Below, piece by piece: positions 54,114-63,774 of a DNA stretch of 64,000 bases (its first letter is position 1; each line of letters opens with the position of its first letter). The notes under the pieces were generated by a model, which saw only the letters and a list, made by a program, of their open reading frames with translations, did not search any database and was not told where the DNA came from. Position numbers and translations under genes: made by a program. This DNA comes from Sepioteuthis lessoniana. Its lineage: Eukaryota > Mollusca > Cephalopoda > Myopsida > Loliginidae. The stretch spans positions 26,230,124-26,294,123 of the forward strand of contig OY757916.1 in the NCBI GenBank assembly GCA_963585895.1. Reading direction: 5' to 3'.

Positions 54114-54491
54114 CCATCCTTGATCGCCCTTCGGGGCCCGTGGCACAGCGGATAGAGGCATTGAGTCTCTACGGTTCCAGGTGAGCATTGTCAGAAGATA
54201 GCGGTTTCAAATCCTACCCAAGCCGGCCAGAGGTTTACTTGGTCAAAAACGTGGTGCAATAGACAACGACTATGGAAGACAGTAATTACTGGGGATATGG
54301 TTACAAGACTCAGCATTCCTATCTGAGGTCGCGGTAAATCACCTGAAGAAGGCCAGAGGTGAAATTTGGCCGAAACGTAGTGAAAGAAGAAACAACAAAA
54401 AAACTACCAAGATGAGGAAAAAAGTCCGCAATAAATAAAAATTAATTCTCAGATTAAGAAGACTCATCTCAAAATGATTCCAATTAAAGAC
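53961..54491. repeat. 82-bp inverted repeat flanking a hammerhead SINE
   Basis: Arms 53961-54043 and 54411-54491 pair with two mismatches and one indel (ATTGGAATCATTTTGAGATG). The right arm is the 3' tail of the SINE at 54137. The left arm is then probably the tail of a second, inverted copy. Confidence 0.8.
54137..54410 (+). mobile_element. tRNA-like SINE with hammerhead-like motif
   Basis: A-box-like CCGTGGCACAGCGGATAGAG and B-box-like GCGGTTTCAAATCC form the head. At 54339-54382: TCAC, CTGAAGA, an extra A, GGCC stem II closed by GGCC at 54368-54371, GAAA, CGTA, GTGA. Stem I TCAC/GTGA pairs, and ACGT in place of stem III is self-complementary, which would suit a dimeric hammerhead. The one-base insertion after the core makes activity uncertain. 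Confidence 0.6.
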
Positions 54492-54601
54492 AAGATATTA
54501 ATCAGTTAATAAATAACAACTTTTCTACTACTAACAGCTAATCTGATTGTTTTTTTGGAAATTTTACTTTTGAAATTGTTTTTTAATTCTTTATTACGTT
54601 T

Positions 54602-54838
54602 AGTAAAGTTGGCAATCGCGGTCAAGAGTAACCTGAAGGCTCCCTTTTCAATAACTAGGTGTATGGAAGGGTACTACTCCTTTCCCTGGATTGCTCCACT
54701 TAACTCTTGATCCTAACCTAATAATGCTGAGTGTTAAGCAAGGTGGCATCAAGTACCATTTTTGAGTCTTTGCTATGACTCACCCTGGGATTGAACCCCA
54801 GTTTCCTGGACCATTGGTGAACACTCTACTCATTCACC
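54602..54838 (-). mobile_element. SINE-A
   Basis: AGTAAAGTTGGCAATCGCGG, AGGCTCCCTTTTCAATAAC, reversed B box GGGATTGAACCCC and head GAACACTCTACTCATTCACC. Confidence 0.8.
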
Positions 54839-54999
54839 AAATAATTGTAATAATAACAGTTCTCCTTATAGGCACATATTTTGTTTTTGTGTGGAGTTAT
54901 ATTTGAAATATCATTATTTTTACACAAAAAGTATATGACTTTTTCCCTACCATATTCCTGAAGAAACTTTAGGTAAAACAGAAAGAAGGATTGAAAGAG

Positions 55000-55505
55000 T
55001 CTCTGTGGTGTAATGGCTGACATACTGGACTTTGAGATCATGGTATGTGTTGTACTCCCTACATGTTGGACTTACCTTCCTCCATAAATACACATCAACG
55101 GAGTATTGACAGGAGTTCACCAGAGTTGATCCAAACCCACATGACACAATCACGTGAGATACCACTTGTGTAGTGGACAATAGTCGCTACCCAACTAGAC
55201 TCTCAGCTAACGATTGTCTAAGCCAGTTTACTTGTATTTTGTTTCTGTTACTTAAATATATATGTTTTTCTATCTACTTTTTTGTGTTCCCCGTGTCTTT
55301 CTTTTACCAACATCACAACAGAATGCTAGTTTAAAATCCAGTTGTCATTTTCTGTTCAGTTTCAGACAAATACTCTTGGCAAAGGTATGAACCCTTTTTT
55401 GACCACTGAGCTATTAATTCAATAGTACCACTACTGTCCTTCTACAAAGCTGATTTTAGCATCAAATTACCCAGGGAGGATGATATGCCATTAAAAGCAA
55501 AGAAA
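55000..55505 (+). mobile_element. SINE-B split by a 240-bp insertion
   Basis: Head GTGGTGTAATGGCTGACATA and GTTGTACTCCCTACATG (55010-55075). The rest resumes at about 55330: TTCAGACAAATACTCTTGGC, AAAGGTATGAACC, GATGATATGCCATTAAAAGC. The inserted 55080-55330 piece is unrecognised. Confidence 0.6.
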
Positions 55506-55649
55506 CTGAAAGAAAGAAAAATCAAGTAAAATTTATCAAGATTTATTCATTAATAACTTTTATTGCATGTATCATATCATTAGTATAATGATAAAAATGG
55601 TAAATAAGTATTTATTATACTATCAGTAGTGATTGTGCTAACAAAACTG

Positions 55650-56268
55650 CTTGCCCATTCACCTGGGGCTATAGAATACACTGACTGTTTCTCTGTAGAG
55701 GGGTAAGACCCCCACCAACAATTGTCCGAGATATGACACTAAATAACCTGATGGTGAGATTCCCGTAATGCTAGAGCTTTGGGGAATGCGGAGTATCATT
55801 TCATTGCCATAGTTCCCAGGTCCACTCTGGTCTAGAGTGGTAGCACCTGATAGGGTTTTATCTATGGGTGAAATAGAACTAATCTGTGAACTTTTGCTAA
55901 ACTGAATTGCTTGAAATAGGTCCATTTTGACACTTAAACTGTGTACTTATGCTTAACTGAATTGTTTGAAATAGAAATGTTTTGACAAAATGTTTGTTTG
56001 AAGTTCCATGAAGGTTCCCTAATTCAACAAACAACTGAAGATGGCCGGAGGACATATCGGCCGAAACATTGTGGAAAATAACTATAAAGATGAAGACAAT
56101 AGTCCGAAAACCCTTAATGATGAAAATGTTTTGACATTTAACTGAACTGTTTTGAAATGTAACTGTTTGTAAACACAAACTGTACTTAAAATGAATTGTT
56201 TGAAATTTAATTCAGCATTGAATAACCCGAAAAGGACTGATACACCATAAAACAAAACAACCAACCAA
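55650..56268 (+). mobile_element. L-element interrupted by a hammerhead-like insertion
   Basis: Head TTGCCCATTCACCTGGGGCT, conserved block to ATAGGGTTTTATCTATGGGT, body, insertion at 55988-56123, body, then module M variant (TGAATAACCCGAAAAGGACT, GATACACC) and (ACAA/CCAA)n. Confidence 0.8.
55988..56123 (+). mobile_element. 136-bp insertion with hammerhead-like motif and target-site duplication
   Basis: Flanked by AAATGTTTTGACA (55975-55987 and 56124-56136), which occurs once in other L-elements. The insert holds ACAA, CTGAAGA, T, GGCCG...CGGCC, GAAA, CA, TTGT (56031-56072) and then a tail (AAAGATGAAGACAATAGTCC) that matches the tail of the 54.1-kb SINE. It is therefore a short 3' end of that family. 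The core has the same one-base insertion. Confidence 0.7.
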
Positions 56269-56692
56269 CATAATAAAACTGCATTTATATAAAGACTAAC
56301 CAAAGGAAAAAGTCTGAAAAGTGTAATGAATATCTATTATACAAAATTCATATTGTAAAATAAATGATAAAGAAACTTGTATCAAAATTGCTATATAACA
56401 TATGTTTACAATAAAAAAAAAACACAAATGACTCTAAAATTTTTCTTTTTCAGAACTAATTACTGTTAATTGCTTGGAAAATTAAATCAAATCATGAAGA
56501 AATTTATCAGACATTTAATTCCAAGCTGCTAAGAGATCAGTTTTAAATTCCTTCACCATATTACTTGAGTAAGTCAAAAGTTTTGCTACATTTGGGTAAT
56601 GTAAGGCCAAAGTAAGTAATTTTGGTAAATCTTGAAAAGTCATCATTTGATAGACTTTGGACCAGTGTTGATGCACAAAATATAACAACACA

Positions 56693-57250
56693 GTCAGCTT
56701 GGGCAGTAGAATACGCTGACTGCATCTTTGTGGAGGGGTAAGAACCAGCCCCCAACTAGTTTCCTGGATATGACCTTTATCTGATGGTGAGACTTCAGTG
56801 ATACTAGAGTTTGGGGTATGCAGAGTACCCACTCATTGCCATTGCTCCCAGTTTCACTCTTTTTGGGAGTGGTACCATCTGGTAGGGTCCTATTTATGGG
56901 TCAAATAGAAATGTTTGACATTTGAACTGTGTGCAAACAAATGACTAATGCTAAACTGAATTGTTAGAAATAGAAGTGCTTGATTAGTTAACTGTATATA
57001 AACTAATGACTGATATCTAATTGAACTGTTGGTGATACATAAAAATACTTGGAACCATTTAACTTTGTTGACTTCTGGTAAAATGAATTGTTGGAAATTA
57101 AACTGCTTGATCATTTGACTCTGTGTATCTTCAAAATGTGTTTACAAATCATATATTTAATATATATGTAAAAACAGGATTTGGCATTAAATAACCAACA
57201 ATGGTTGATATGCCATAAAACCAAACCAAACCAAACCAAACAAAACAAAA
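56693..57250 (+). mobile_element. L-element
   Basis: Head CTTGGGCAGTAGAATACGCT, conserved block, long-type body (TGTGTGCAAACAAATGACTA), one module M unit and (ACCAA)n tail. Confidence 0.8.
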
Positions 57251-57299
57251 CAACTGATTTCATTTGTAGCAAAAAAGAATATATGGGTAATGAAATATA

Positions 57300-57600
57300 T
57301 TTGGAAGTCAAAATTTTTTACAATATTTTGGTAATATGATGCATGATATTGTGGGTCTGAAGGCTTTTGTAAAGGTTGTGAATGTGAAGAACCACACTGG
57401 GCTGTGAGTTGCTAAGCTCACCTGACACTCTCCAGGTGCTACTCTCCAAAGTTACCTGCCCTTACATGAATATCCAGTTTCTTGAAACCCAAACAAAATT
57501 TCTTGAACCGTCTCGTTTGCTTCCACAGTGTTATAGTCCAAATCAAACTTGTAAAGAAAAAATTTTAGAATTAGACGACATTGCACATTCATCTATGTAA
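57300..57600 (-). pseudogene. Mariner-like transposase relic
   Basis: Minus-strand blocks correspond to the 12.7-kb relic: GAGACGGTTCAAGAAATTTT, GGGTTTCAAG, AGTGTCAGGTGAGCTTAGCA and a final TTACCAAAATATTGTAAAAA, the KILQNF-stop-like end. It is more decayed than the 12.7-kb copy. Confidence 0.45.
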
Positions 57601-57694
57601 AGCAATGCTAACATCAGCATACCAAATGGCATGATAGTGCCAACCATAGCAAGTACATTCTACAACTTTAATTTATTTGGTCATGTAATATAAG

Positions 57695-57960
57695 TACCGC
57701 AAACTAGTATGTAGCAAAATATTACAAAATTTTTGATTCACCTTTGTACATGATATACACACCACAAACTAGCATGTAGCAAAATATTACAAAACTTTTG
57801 AATCACATTTGCACATGATATACACATCACAAACTAGCATGTAGCAAAATATTGCAAAACTTTTGATTAACCTTTGTACATGATATACACGCTGCAAACT
57901 AGCTTGTACCAAAATATTGCAAAACATTAGACTCACCATATTAAATTGCCTTCTACTTTA
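57695..57960. repeat. 65-bp minisatellite, 4 copies
   Basis: AAACTAG starts at 57701, 57766, 57831 and 57896. Each unit carries AGCAAAATATTGCAAAACTT or a close variant plus TTTGTACATGATATACAC. It is related to the 62-bp array at 13.2 kb. Confidence 0.9.
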
Positions 57961-57964
57961 AAAA

Positions 57965-58590
57965 GTTCTCCTTTTCAACTATCATCAAATATTTACAATA
58001 AACTTTGAGATCCAGACTGTTGACTTTTCAGACTAATATATTCATATACCTTGCTCTTAAAGAAATCATTGCGTGACTTTGTAGCATGAAATAGATGCAT
58101 TATCCTGCTGGACTGTGAGCTGCAGATTCAGATATCTTAAGCTTTTCAATTTATATTTCTTAGCATATCTTGCCATGTTCCTTGAATCAAGAACAAAGGT
58201 GATTGTCTCCAGATGTTTTAAGATCAGGGCTTCACAAACTAAATGATGAGGTTTTCTAATGTCCAATGATCCAGTACTATATTTGTACCATATCATTATT
58301 TGATTTATGATCAAGTTCTGAGTATTTCTAACCATTGCATTGAATCACAGTGTGTAAAAAGAATAATATCAAATAATGGAGAAAAATTTTGTTCATTTTC
58401 ATTACTGTGCTACATTAGTTCATTATAAATATATATATATATATTTTTTTCATTATATTATGATGATGTGAAACAAGAAACTCACTACAAAGCAGCAGTC
58501 AGTAGCACTGATTTACTGCACAAAAAAAATTCACTCGATCCTTACAGTGGAATTTAATGATTTGCGGTGCACAACAAACGATTAAATTCC
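57965..58590. other. Spacer with one unassigned minus-strand frame
   Basis: 58066-58335 (minus) is an 89-residue frame containing MARYAKKYKLKSLRYLNL and TVQQDNASISCYKVTQ. The QQDNA string recalls the second catalytic block of Tc1-like transposases, but flanking motifs are absent. Confidence 0.3.
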
Positions 58591-58591
58591 A

Positions 58592-58660
58592 AATACACAT
58601 ACATACATACACACACACACAAACATATGAGTGCACACACACACACACACACACACAATT
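58592..58660. repeat. (CA)n microsatellite
   Basis: ACATACACACAC and (CA)n with one ATGAGTG interruption. Confidence 0.9.
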
Positions 58661-58683
58661 ATGATTATAAAATTATCACTAAA

Positions 58684-59346
58684 AGCATTGCCCAGTCAGT
58701 TGGAGCTGTAGAATATACCAACTGCATGTCTGCAGAGGGGTGAGACCCACCCCCAACAAGTGTTCTGTGGCCCAGTCAGCTAGGGCTGTAGAATACACCG
58801 TCTGTTTCTCTGCAGAGGGGCAAGACGTGTCCTGGATATGACACTAATTAATTTGGTGATGAGATTCCAGTAATGCTGGAGCTTTGGGGAATGCGGAGCA
58901 CGCATTCATTGCCATTGCCTCCTGGTCCACTCTGGCCCGGAGTGGTAGCACTTGATAGGGTCCCACCTATGGGACAAATAGAACTAAACTGCATACTTAT
59001 CCTAAGCCAAATTGCCTGAAATAGAACTATTTTTGTTTGCTAAACTGAATTACTTGAAATCGAACTGTTTTTGACATTGGAACTGTACTTACGCTAAACT
59101 GAATTGTTTAAAATAGAACTGTTTTGACATTTAACTGTTTGTGGACAAAAAACTCTACTTATACAAAACTGAATTGTTTGAATTAGAACTGTTTGACTAA
59201 ACTGAATAATTTGAAATAGAAATATTTTGACAATAAAACTGTGTACTCATGCTAAACTGAATTGTTAGAAATAGAACTGATTATTTGTATCAAAATGCAT
59301 TTTGTATTAAATAACCTACAAAATATGCCATTACATCCAAACAACC
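58684..59346 (+). mobile_element. L-element with duplicated head
   Basis: A first head (58690-58768) is followed by a second, GTGGCCCAGTCAGCTAGGGC at 58767, which continues into the full conserved block, short-type body, module M and CCAAACAACCAAAC tail. The second head gives the best A-box match of the family. Confidence 0.85.
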
Positions 59347-59552
59347 AAACATTAAAGCATTTTTCATCCATAAATTCTTTATAATGATCAATACAGGAAA
59401 ATGCAGACAAATATCCCTAATTATTTAAAGTAGAGAAAATAAGATATAAAACAGGATAAAACCCTATGACTCATAGTTTAATGCTTTTGATCCTCAGGCG
59501 GGCGAGTATTCAACATGTCAAGCTTCCTTATCGAAACAAATATGTACTCTTC

Positions 59553-61102
59553 TTTTCAGTTGTTTGGTTTGGTTTGGTTTGGTTTGGTTTTATGGTATAT
59601 CAACCCTTGTGGGTTATTTAATGCCAAATTGTCTTTTTACATTTATATTAAATATATATGATCTGGCTTGGTCGGGTTTTGTGGCATATCAACCTTTGCA
59701 GATTATTTATGCCGAATCGTCTTTTTACACATATATAGAATATATATGATTTGGTTTGGAGGGGTTTTATGGCATATCAACCCTTGTAGGTTATTTAATG
59801 CCAAATCCACTTTATACATATATATTAAATGTAATTTGGATTCATTTGGCATATCAACCATTGTTGGTTATTTTATACCAAATCCTGTTTATACATACAT
59901 ATCAAGTATGTGATTTGTAAACACATTTTGTTGATAACATTTTTAAATGAGCCTGAGCTCATTTTTTACACACAGGTAAATGGTTTCAAGTATTGCGATA
60001 TAACAGTCTCAGTTCAGCATCAGTCATTTGTTTGCACGCAGTTTGTGGGCAATTTCATTTTTCAAGTTGTTTGCACACTAATATTGCTTTTGTTTCAATA
60101 CAGTTAAATGATCTTAATTATTGTTATCTTACACTAATAATTCCATTCAATATTAATCATTTATTTGTAGACAGTTAAGTGGCTTCAAGTAATGCTCTTT
60201 AACTCAAATAATTCTATTCAACATAAGTCATTTGTTTGCACACAATTAAATGGTTCCAAGTATTGCTATGTATCACTAACAATTCAGTTAAACATCGGTC
60301 GTTTGTTTACACAAAGTTAAATGATCAAAGAGTTCTACTTCTAACAATTCAGTTTAGCATAAATGATTTGGTTGCCTTCAGTTTATGCACACAATTAAAC
60401 AGTGTCAAGTATTGCTGTGTAAGAGTAACAGTTTAACATCAGTTATTTGTTTGCTCACTTTTAAATAGATATACATGATACGTAAGAGATTAGTTTGTCG
60501 GTTAAATCATTTTTAAATCAGTTAGAATTGATTTGTTTGCACGCTAGTATCACAAAATGTTTCAGCATAGTTAAATGGCTTCAATTATTGCAATCATGAC
60601 TAATTCTATTCAACATTAATCATTTGCTTGCACACATTATAGTAGTTACAAGCATTGCTATTTAAAACTAATTATTCTATTCAATATTACACATTTGTTT
60701 GCACACAGTTAAATGTTTCAGGTATTGCTATGTATGACTAACAATTTAATAAAACATCAGTCATTTGTTCACACACAGTTAAATGATCAAACAGTTCTAT
60801 TTCTAACAATTGAATTGATCACAAGTCATTTGTTTGCACTCAGTTTAAATGTCAAACAGTTTTATTTGACCAATAGATATCACCCCATCAAGTGCTAGTC
60901 ACCGGACTACAATGTACCTGAGTGCGAAGGCAATGAGGAGTACTCAGCATCCTTAAAGCTCCAGCATTACTGGAGCCTTACTATTAGATTGTTTACGGTC
61001 ATATCCAAGAAACTCATTGTGGTGGGGTTCGGGGTGTCTTATACTTCAAGTCCTCCTTCACACAGTCGGTGTATTCTACAGCTCCAGCTGACTGGGCTAA
61101 CA
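59553..61102 (-). mobile_element. L-element, complete long copy
   Basis: (GGTTT)n, four tail units with module M (59585-59900), the CCTGAGCTCATTTTTTACAC segment, about ten body units of 65-90 bp (CATTTGTTTGCACACAGTTA), conserved block 60880-61075, and head ending CAGCTGACTGGGC. It serves as the reference for the family architecture. Confidence 0.85.
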
Positions 61103-61104
61103 CT

Positions 61105-61418
61105 TTTTGAGCCATGAGACTATTATAAAGTTGGCATTATAAGTCATGTGGCTTAATCTGGCGCCAAGTTGCAAAGTAAATATTTTCTTTCATGGCAGAA
61201 TCTCATTAACCCCTCCACTCTTTTATTTTGCAAATTTGGAAAGATTTTTCTTCTAGCCATAATCTATAATTTCCTGAAACCTCATTTCTTTATAATCATA
61301 AACATATTTATATAATTTTGTGCCATTTGCATATTCTTGAAAGAAACTTTGAAATTATTGTATTATTTATTCCATGATTATTCTGAATAAATTATCTGTC
61401 CATAATCATCTCTTTCTT
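61105..61418. other. Spacer, no gene seen
   Basis: Begins CACTTTTTGAGCCATGAGAC. AT-rich, with no frame or boxes. Confidence 0.4.
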
Positions 61419-61419
61419 T

Positions 61420-61602
61420 TAGTTTAGTTTTATGGTATATCAAACATTGGAGGTTATTTAATGCCAAATCCATTTTTTTATAACTATAAACAGTTCTATT
61501 TAATTTAGCATAAATATTTAGTTTAGCATAAGTATGCACTTTAAGTGGCAAAAACATTTCTATTTCAAGCTATTCAGTTTAGTCAACAAAATTAAATGGT
61601 TC
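61420..61602 (-). mobile_element. L-element tail fragment
   Basis: TTTTATGGTATATCAAACAT, GGAGGTTATTTAATGCCAAA and short-type body repeats. Confidence 0.75.
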
Positions 61603-61667
61603 TAAGTTTATATATATATATATATATAGTACAATTTGATGGAGACTCAAAGTTGGTTAAGTCATCA

Positions 61668-61722
61668 TAATGAATTTATTTCGACGGAGAGTATTACTAT
61701 ACTCTCCGTCTTGTCAGATGAC
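61668..61722 (-). ncRNA. Hammerhead-like relic with perfect stem II hairpin
   Basis: Minus strand: GTCAT, CTGACAA, an 11-pair hairpin GACGGAGAGTA/TACTCTCCGTC, GAAA-TAAATTCATTA, then TGATGAC. It follows the layout of the 4125-4168 motif, but the essential G8 of the core is A and the position before stem I is G. It is unlikely to cleave. Confidence 0.4.
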
Positions 61723-62260
61723 TATTTACATGCTTCTCTCTTGTCACAGAGTAGCAAATGTGGAGTTACAGTTCCTATTCAGAAGATAAAATAAAGGAAT
61801 TAGAAAATAAAAAAATAAAAAATAAAAATTAGAAAATAAAAAAATAAAAATAAGCATAAAAATAAGAATAAAAGTGGAAATCAAATTACAAATTATTTCA
61901 TTCCTAGTCGTGGGCAGAGGGAGTCAAAATGTTAGGTGTTAGAACAATTAAGAAACAGGAGTGGAATTAATCTACCGGTCAACCCCTCCCAATTTTGCGT
62001 TCTTGTAGTTTTTTTTTTTCCTTAGCAGGTGTGATTTTCTAAACAGACTAAGATTCTCTGAACACCTGTCTAGCCCAATGAGAGTCAAAGTTGACAACTG
62101 CAAGATCATTGATGGCTCAGCAACCAAGATCCCGTTTGCAAGCATTACAATTTGCCCCTTGTGGCCATCAAGAAGTCTCAACTACTTTGGACCTAGCAAG
62201 AAAAGTTTTCATGGAAAAAAGTTCCACTGACCTTTATATGTCAGTTGTCAGGACAACTGA
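61723..62260. other. Spacer, no gene seen
   Basis: AAATAAAA-rich at 61790-61880. 61972-62181 holds a 69-residue minus-strand frame without recognisable domain. TCAGTTGTCAGGACAACTGA at 62242 is a short palindrome. Confidence 0.35.
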
Positions 62261-62261
62261 C

Positions 62262-62489
62262 AAATGAAGTCCTCATTTGGGGAATATTTTTAAACATGGA
62301 AGGGGCATGTTCTAAATGTATGCATAAATATATTCACACACACATTATATATATATATATAAATATATATATATGTATATACACCCTCACCACACAGACA
62401 TGCACATGCACCCCCCACACACATGCACATATACAAATACGCATATTCATATGTACATATATATGCATATATTTACACACATGAACAAA

Positions 62490-62534
<45 letters not shown>

Positions 62535-62772
62535 ATATTGGTATTATTCGGTCCAGTTAAACTGGAGTTGGGAGTAATTCCCTCAGGACAAAAAAAAACA
62601 TTCAACTGTGAACATTTAAATTTTCCTGGTATCAAAAACCCATAACAGGATGGAAATAAATTTATAATCCTAATGTGATCGCTTTTGTTTTTTCAATATA
62701 TTTTTTATATATTTTTCTATATATTTTTTCTATATATTTTTTCTATATATGTATATATATACGCACTCATAC

Positions 62773-62840
<68 letters not shown>

Positions 62841-62992
62841 TAGATACATAGATAGATAGATAGATAGATAGATATTGAAGAGGATTAAATGATGCTATCA
62901 AAGAAAAGAGAAAATAATTCAACATAATATTTATGGGATCAAATTGATAATCATCGTAAAATTTAGCTTACAACAACAATAATAGAAATATA
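62262..62992 (+). repeat. Interspersed repeat with internal microsatellites, copy 2
   Basis: Starts AAGTCCTCATTTGGGGAATA and AACATGGAAGGGGCATG, then (CA)/(TA) runs. A nested piece at 62535-62665 is shared with 37.8-38.4 kb. It continues with (CA)n at 62777-62836, (GATA)n at 62845-62872 and GGATTAAATGATGCTATCAA, as in the 42.57-kb copy. Confidence 0.65.
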
Positions 62993-62999
62993 CTTGGTT

Positions 63000-63232
63000 T
63001 CTTTAATATTGTTTTAATGACATATCAACCTTTGTAGGTTATTTAATGCCATGGCCATCCTTGTAGAAGAACAGAGGTAGTACTATTAAACCTATAGCTG
63101 AGGAGTTAAGTGGGTTCATACTTTTCCCAAGGGTATTAGTCCAAAAGTGAATATCATTGCATGACTGGAGTTTGAACTTATTACGATGATGTTGCAATCC
63201 AGCCTGTTGACCATTATTATTTCTAACAACAA
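63000..63232 (-). mobile_element. SINE-B
   Basis: Module M (ATGACATATCAACCTTTGTA, GGTTATTTAATGCCATGGCC), TTCCCAAGGGTATTAGTCC, reversed B-box region GGAGTTTGAACTTA and head GTTGACCATTATT. ACAACAATA-type sequence on both sides suggests a target duplication. Confidence 0.8.
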
Positions 63233-63251
63233 TAGAAGTAATGAAGTTATT

Positions 63252-63508
63252 TGTTGTGTAGTGGCTCATACCACTTGACTTTTGGTATCGCAGAAGTATA
63301 AAAGACGCTATGTCTCTTACGCAGAGTGAAGCCGAAAGAGAAGCAGAAAGAGAGACAGCACTGACAGGAGATCGGTCAGTAGTAAGACCAACTTCGGACG
63401 TAACACCAACAGCGTGAGACGTATAATACTAGTCAGACCGTACCACTTGAGTTAATTAATAATTAGCTCTATTTTCACTGTGTATCTTTGACTTACAACG
63501 ATACGACA
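63252..63508 (+). mobile_element. Solo LTR-like repeat with TATA box
   Basis: TGTTGTGTAGTGGCTCATAC start, TATAAAAGACGC at 63295-63306, GGTCAGTAGTAAGACCAACT and an end GATACGACA. It is related to the two 224-bp repeats at 25711-26240 in reverse complement. Confidence 0.5.
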
Positions 63509-63582
63509 GTATTCATCAATGAAGCTCCCAAATGAATACTGGCAAATATTTTGTTGAGTTGATTTTATTTCGTTCTGGCTTT

Positions 63583-63638
63583 ATATCATCTTCACGAACT
63601 TCTTCGAGGTCTTGAAGAAGTTTGTGAAGATGAAATAA
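63583..63638. repeat. Strong hairpin with about 24-bp arms
   Basis: ATCATCTTCACGAACTTCTT and AAGAAGTTTGTGAAGATGAA pair with one mismatch around CGAGGTCTTG. Confidence 0.8.
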
Positions 63639-63717
63639 AGATGAAATATCACACATCTAAATATGAGTTAAGTGTTTGATTTATCAAACTTTCCATATAT
63701 TTCTATCATTCACAGAG

Positions 63718-63718
<1 letters not shown>

Positions 63719-63773
<55 letters not shown>
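63719..63773. repeat. (TA)n microsatellite
   Basis: About 54 bp of TA. An (ACAA)n run lies at 63957-63982. Confidence 0.95.
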
Positions 63774-63774
<1 letters not shown>

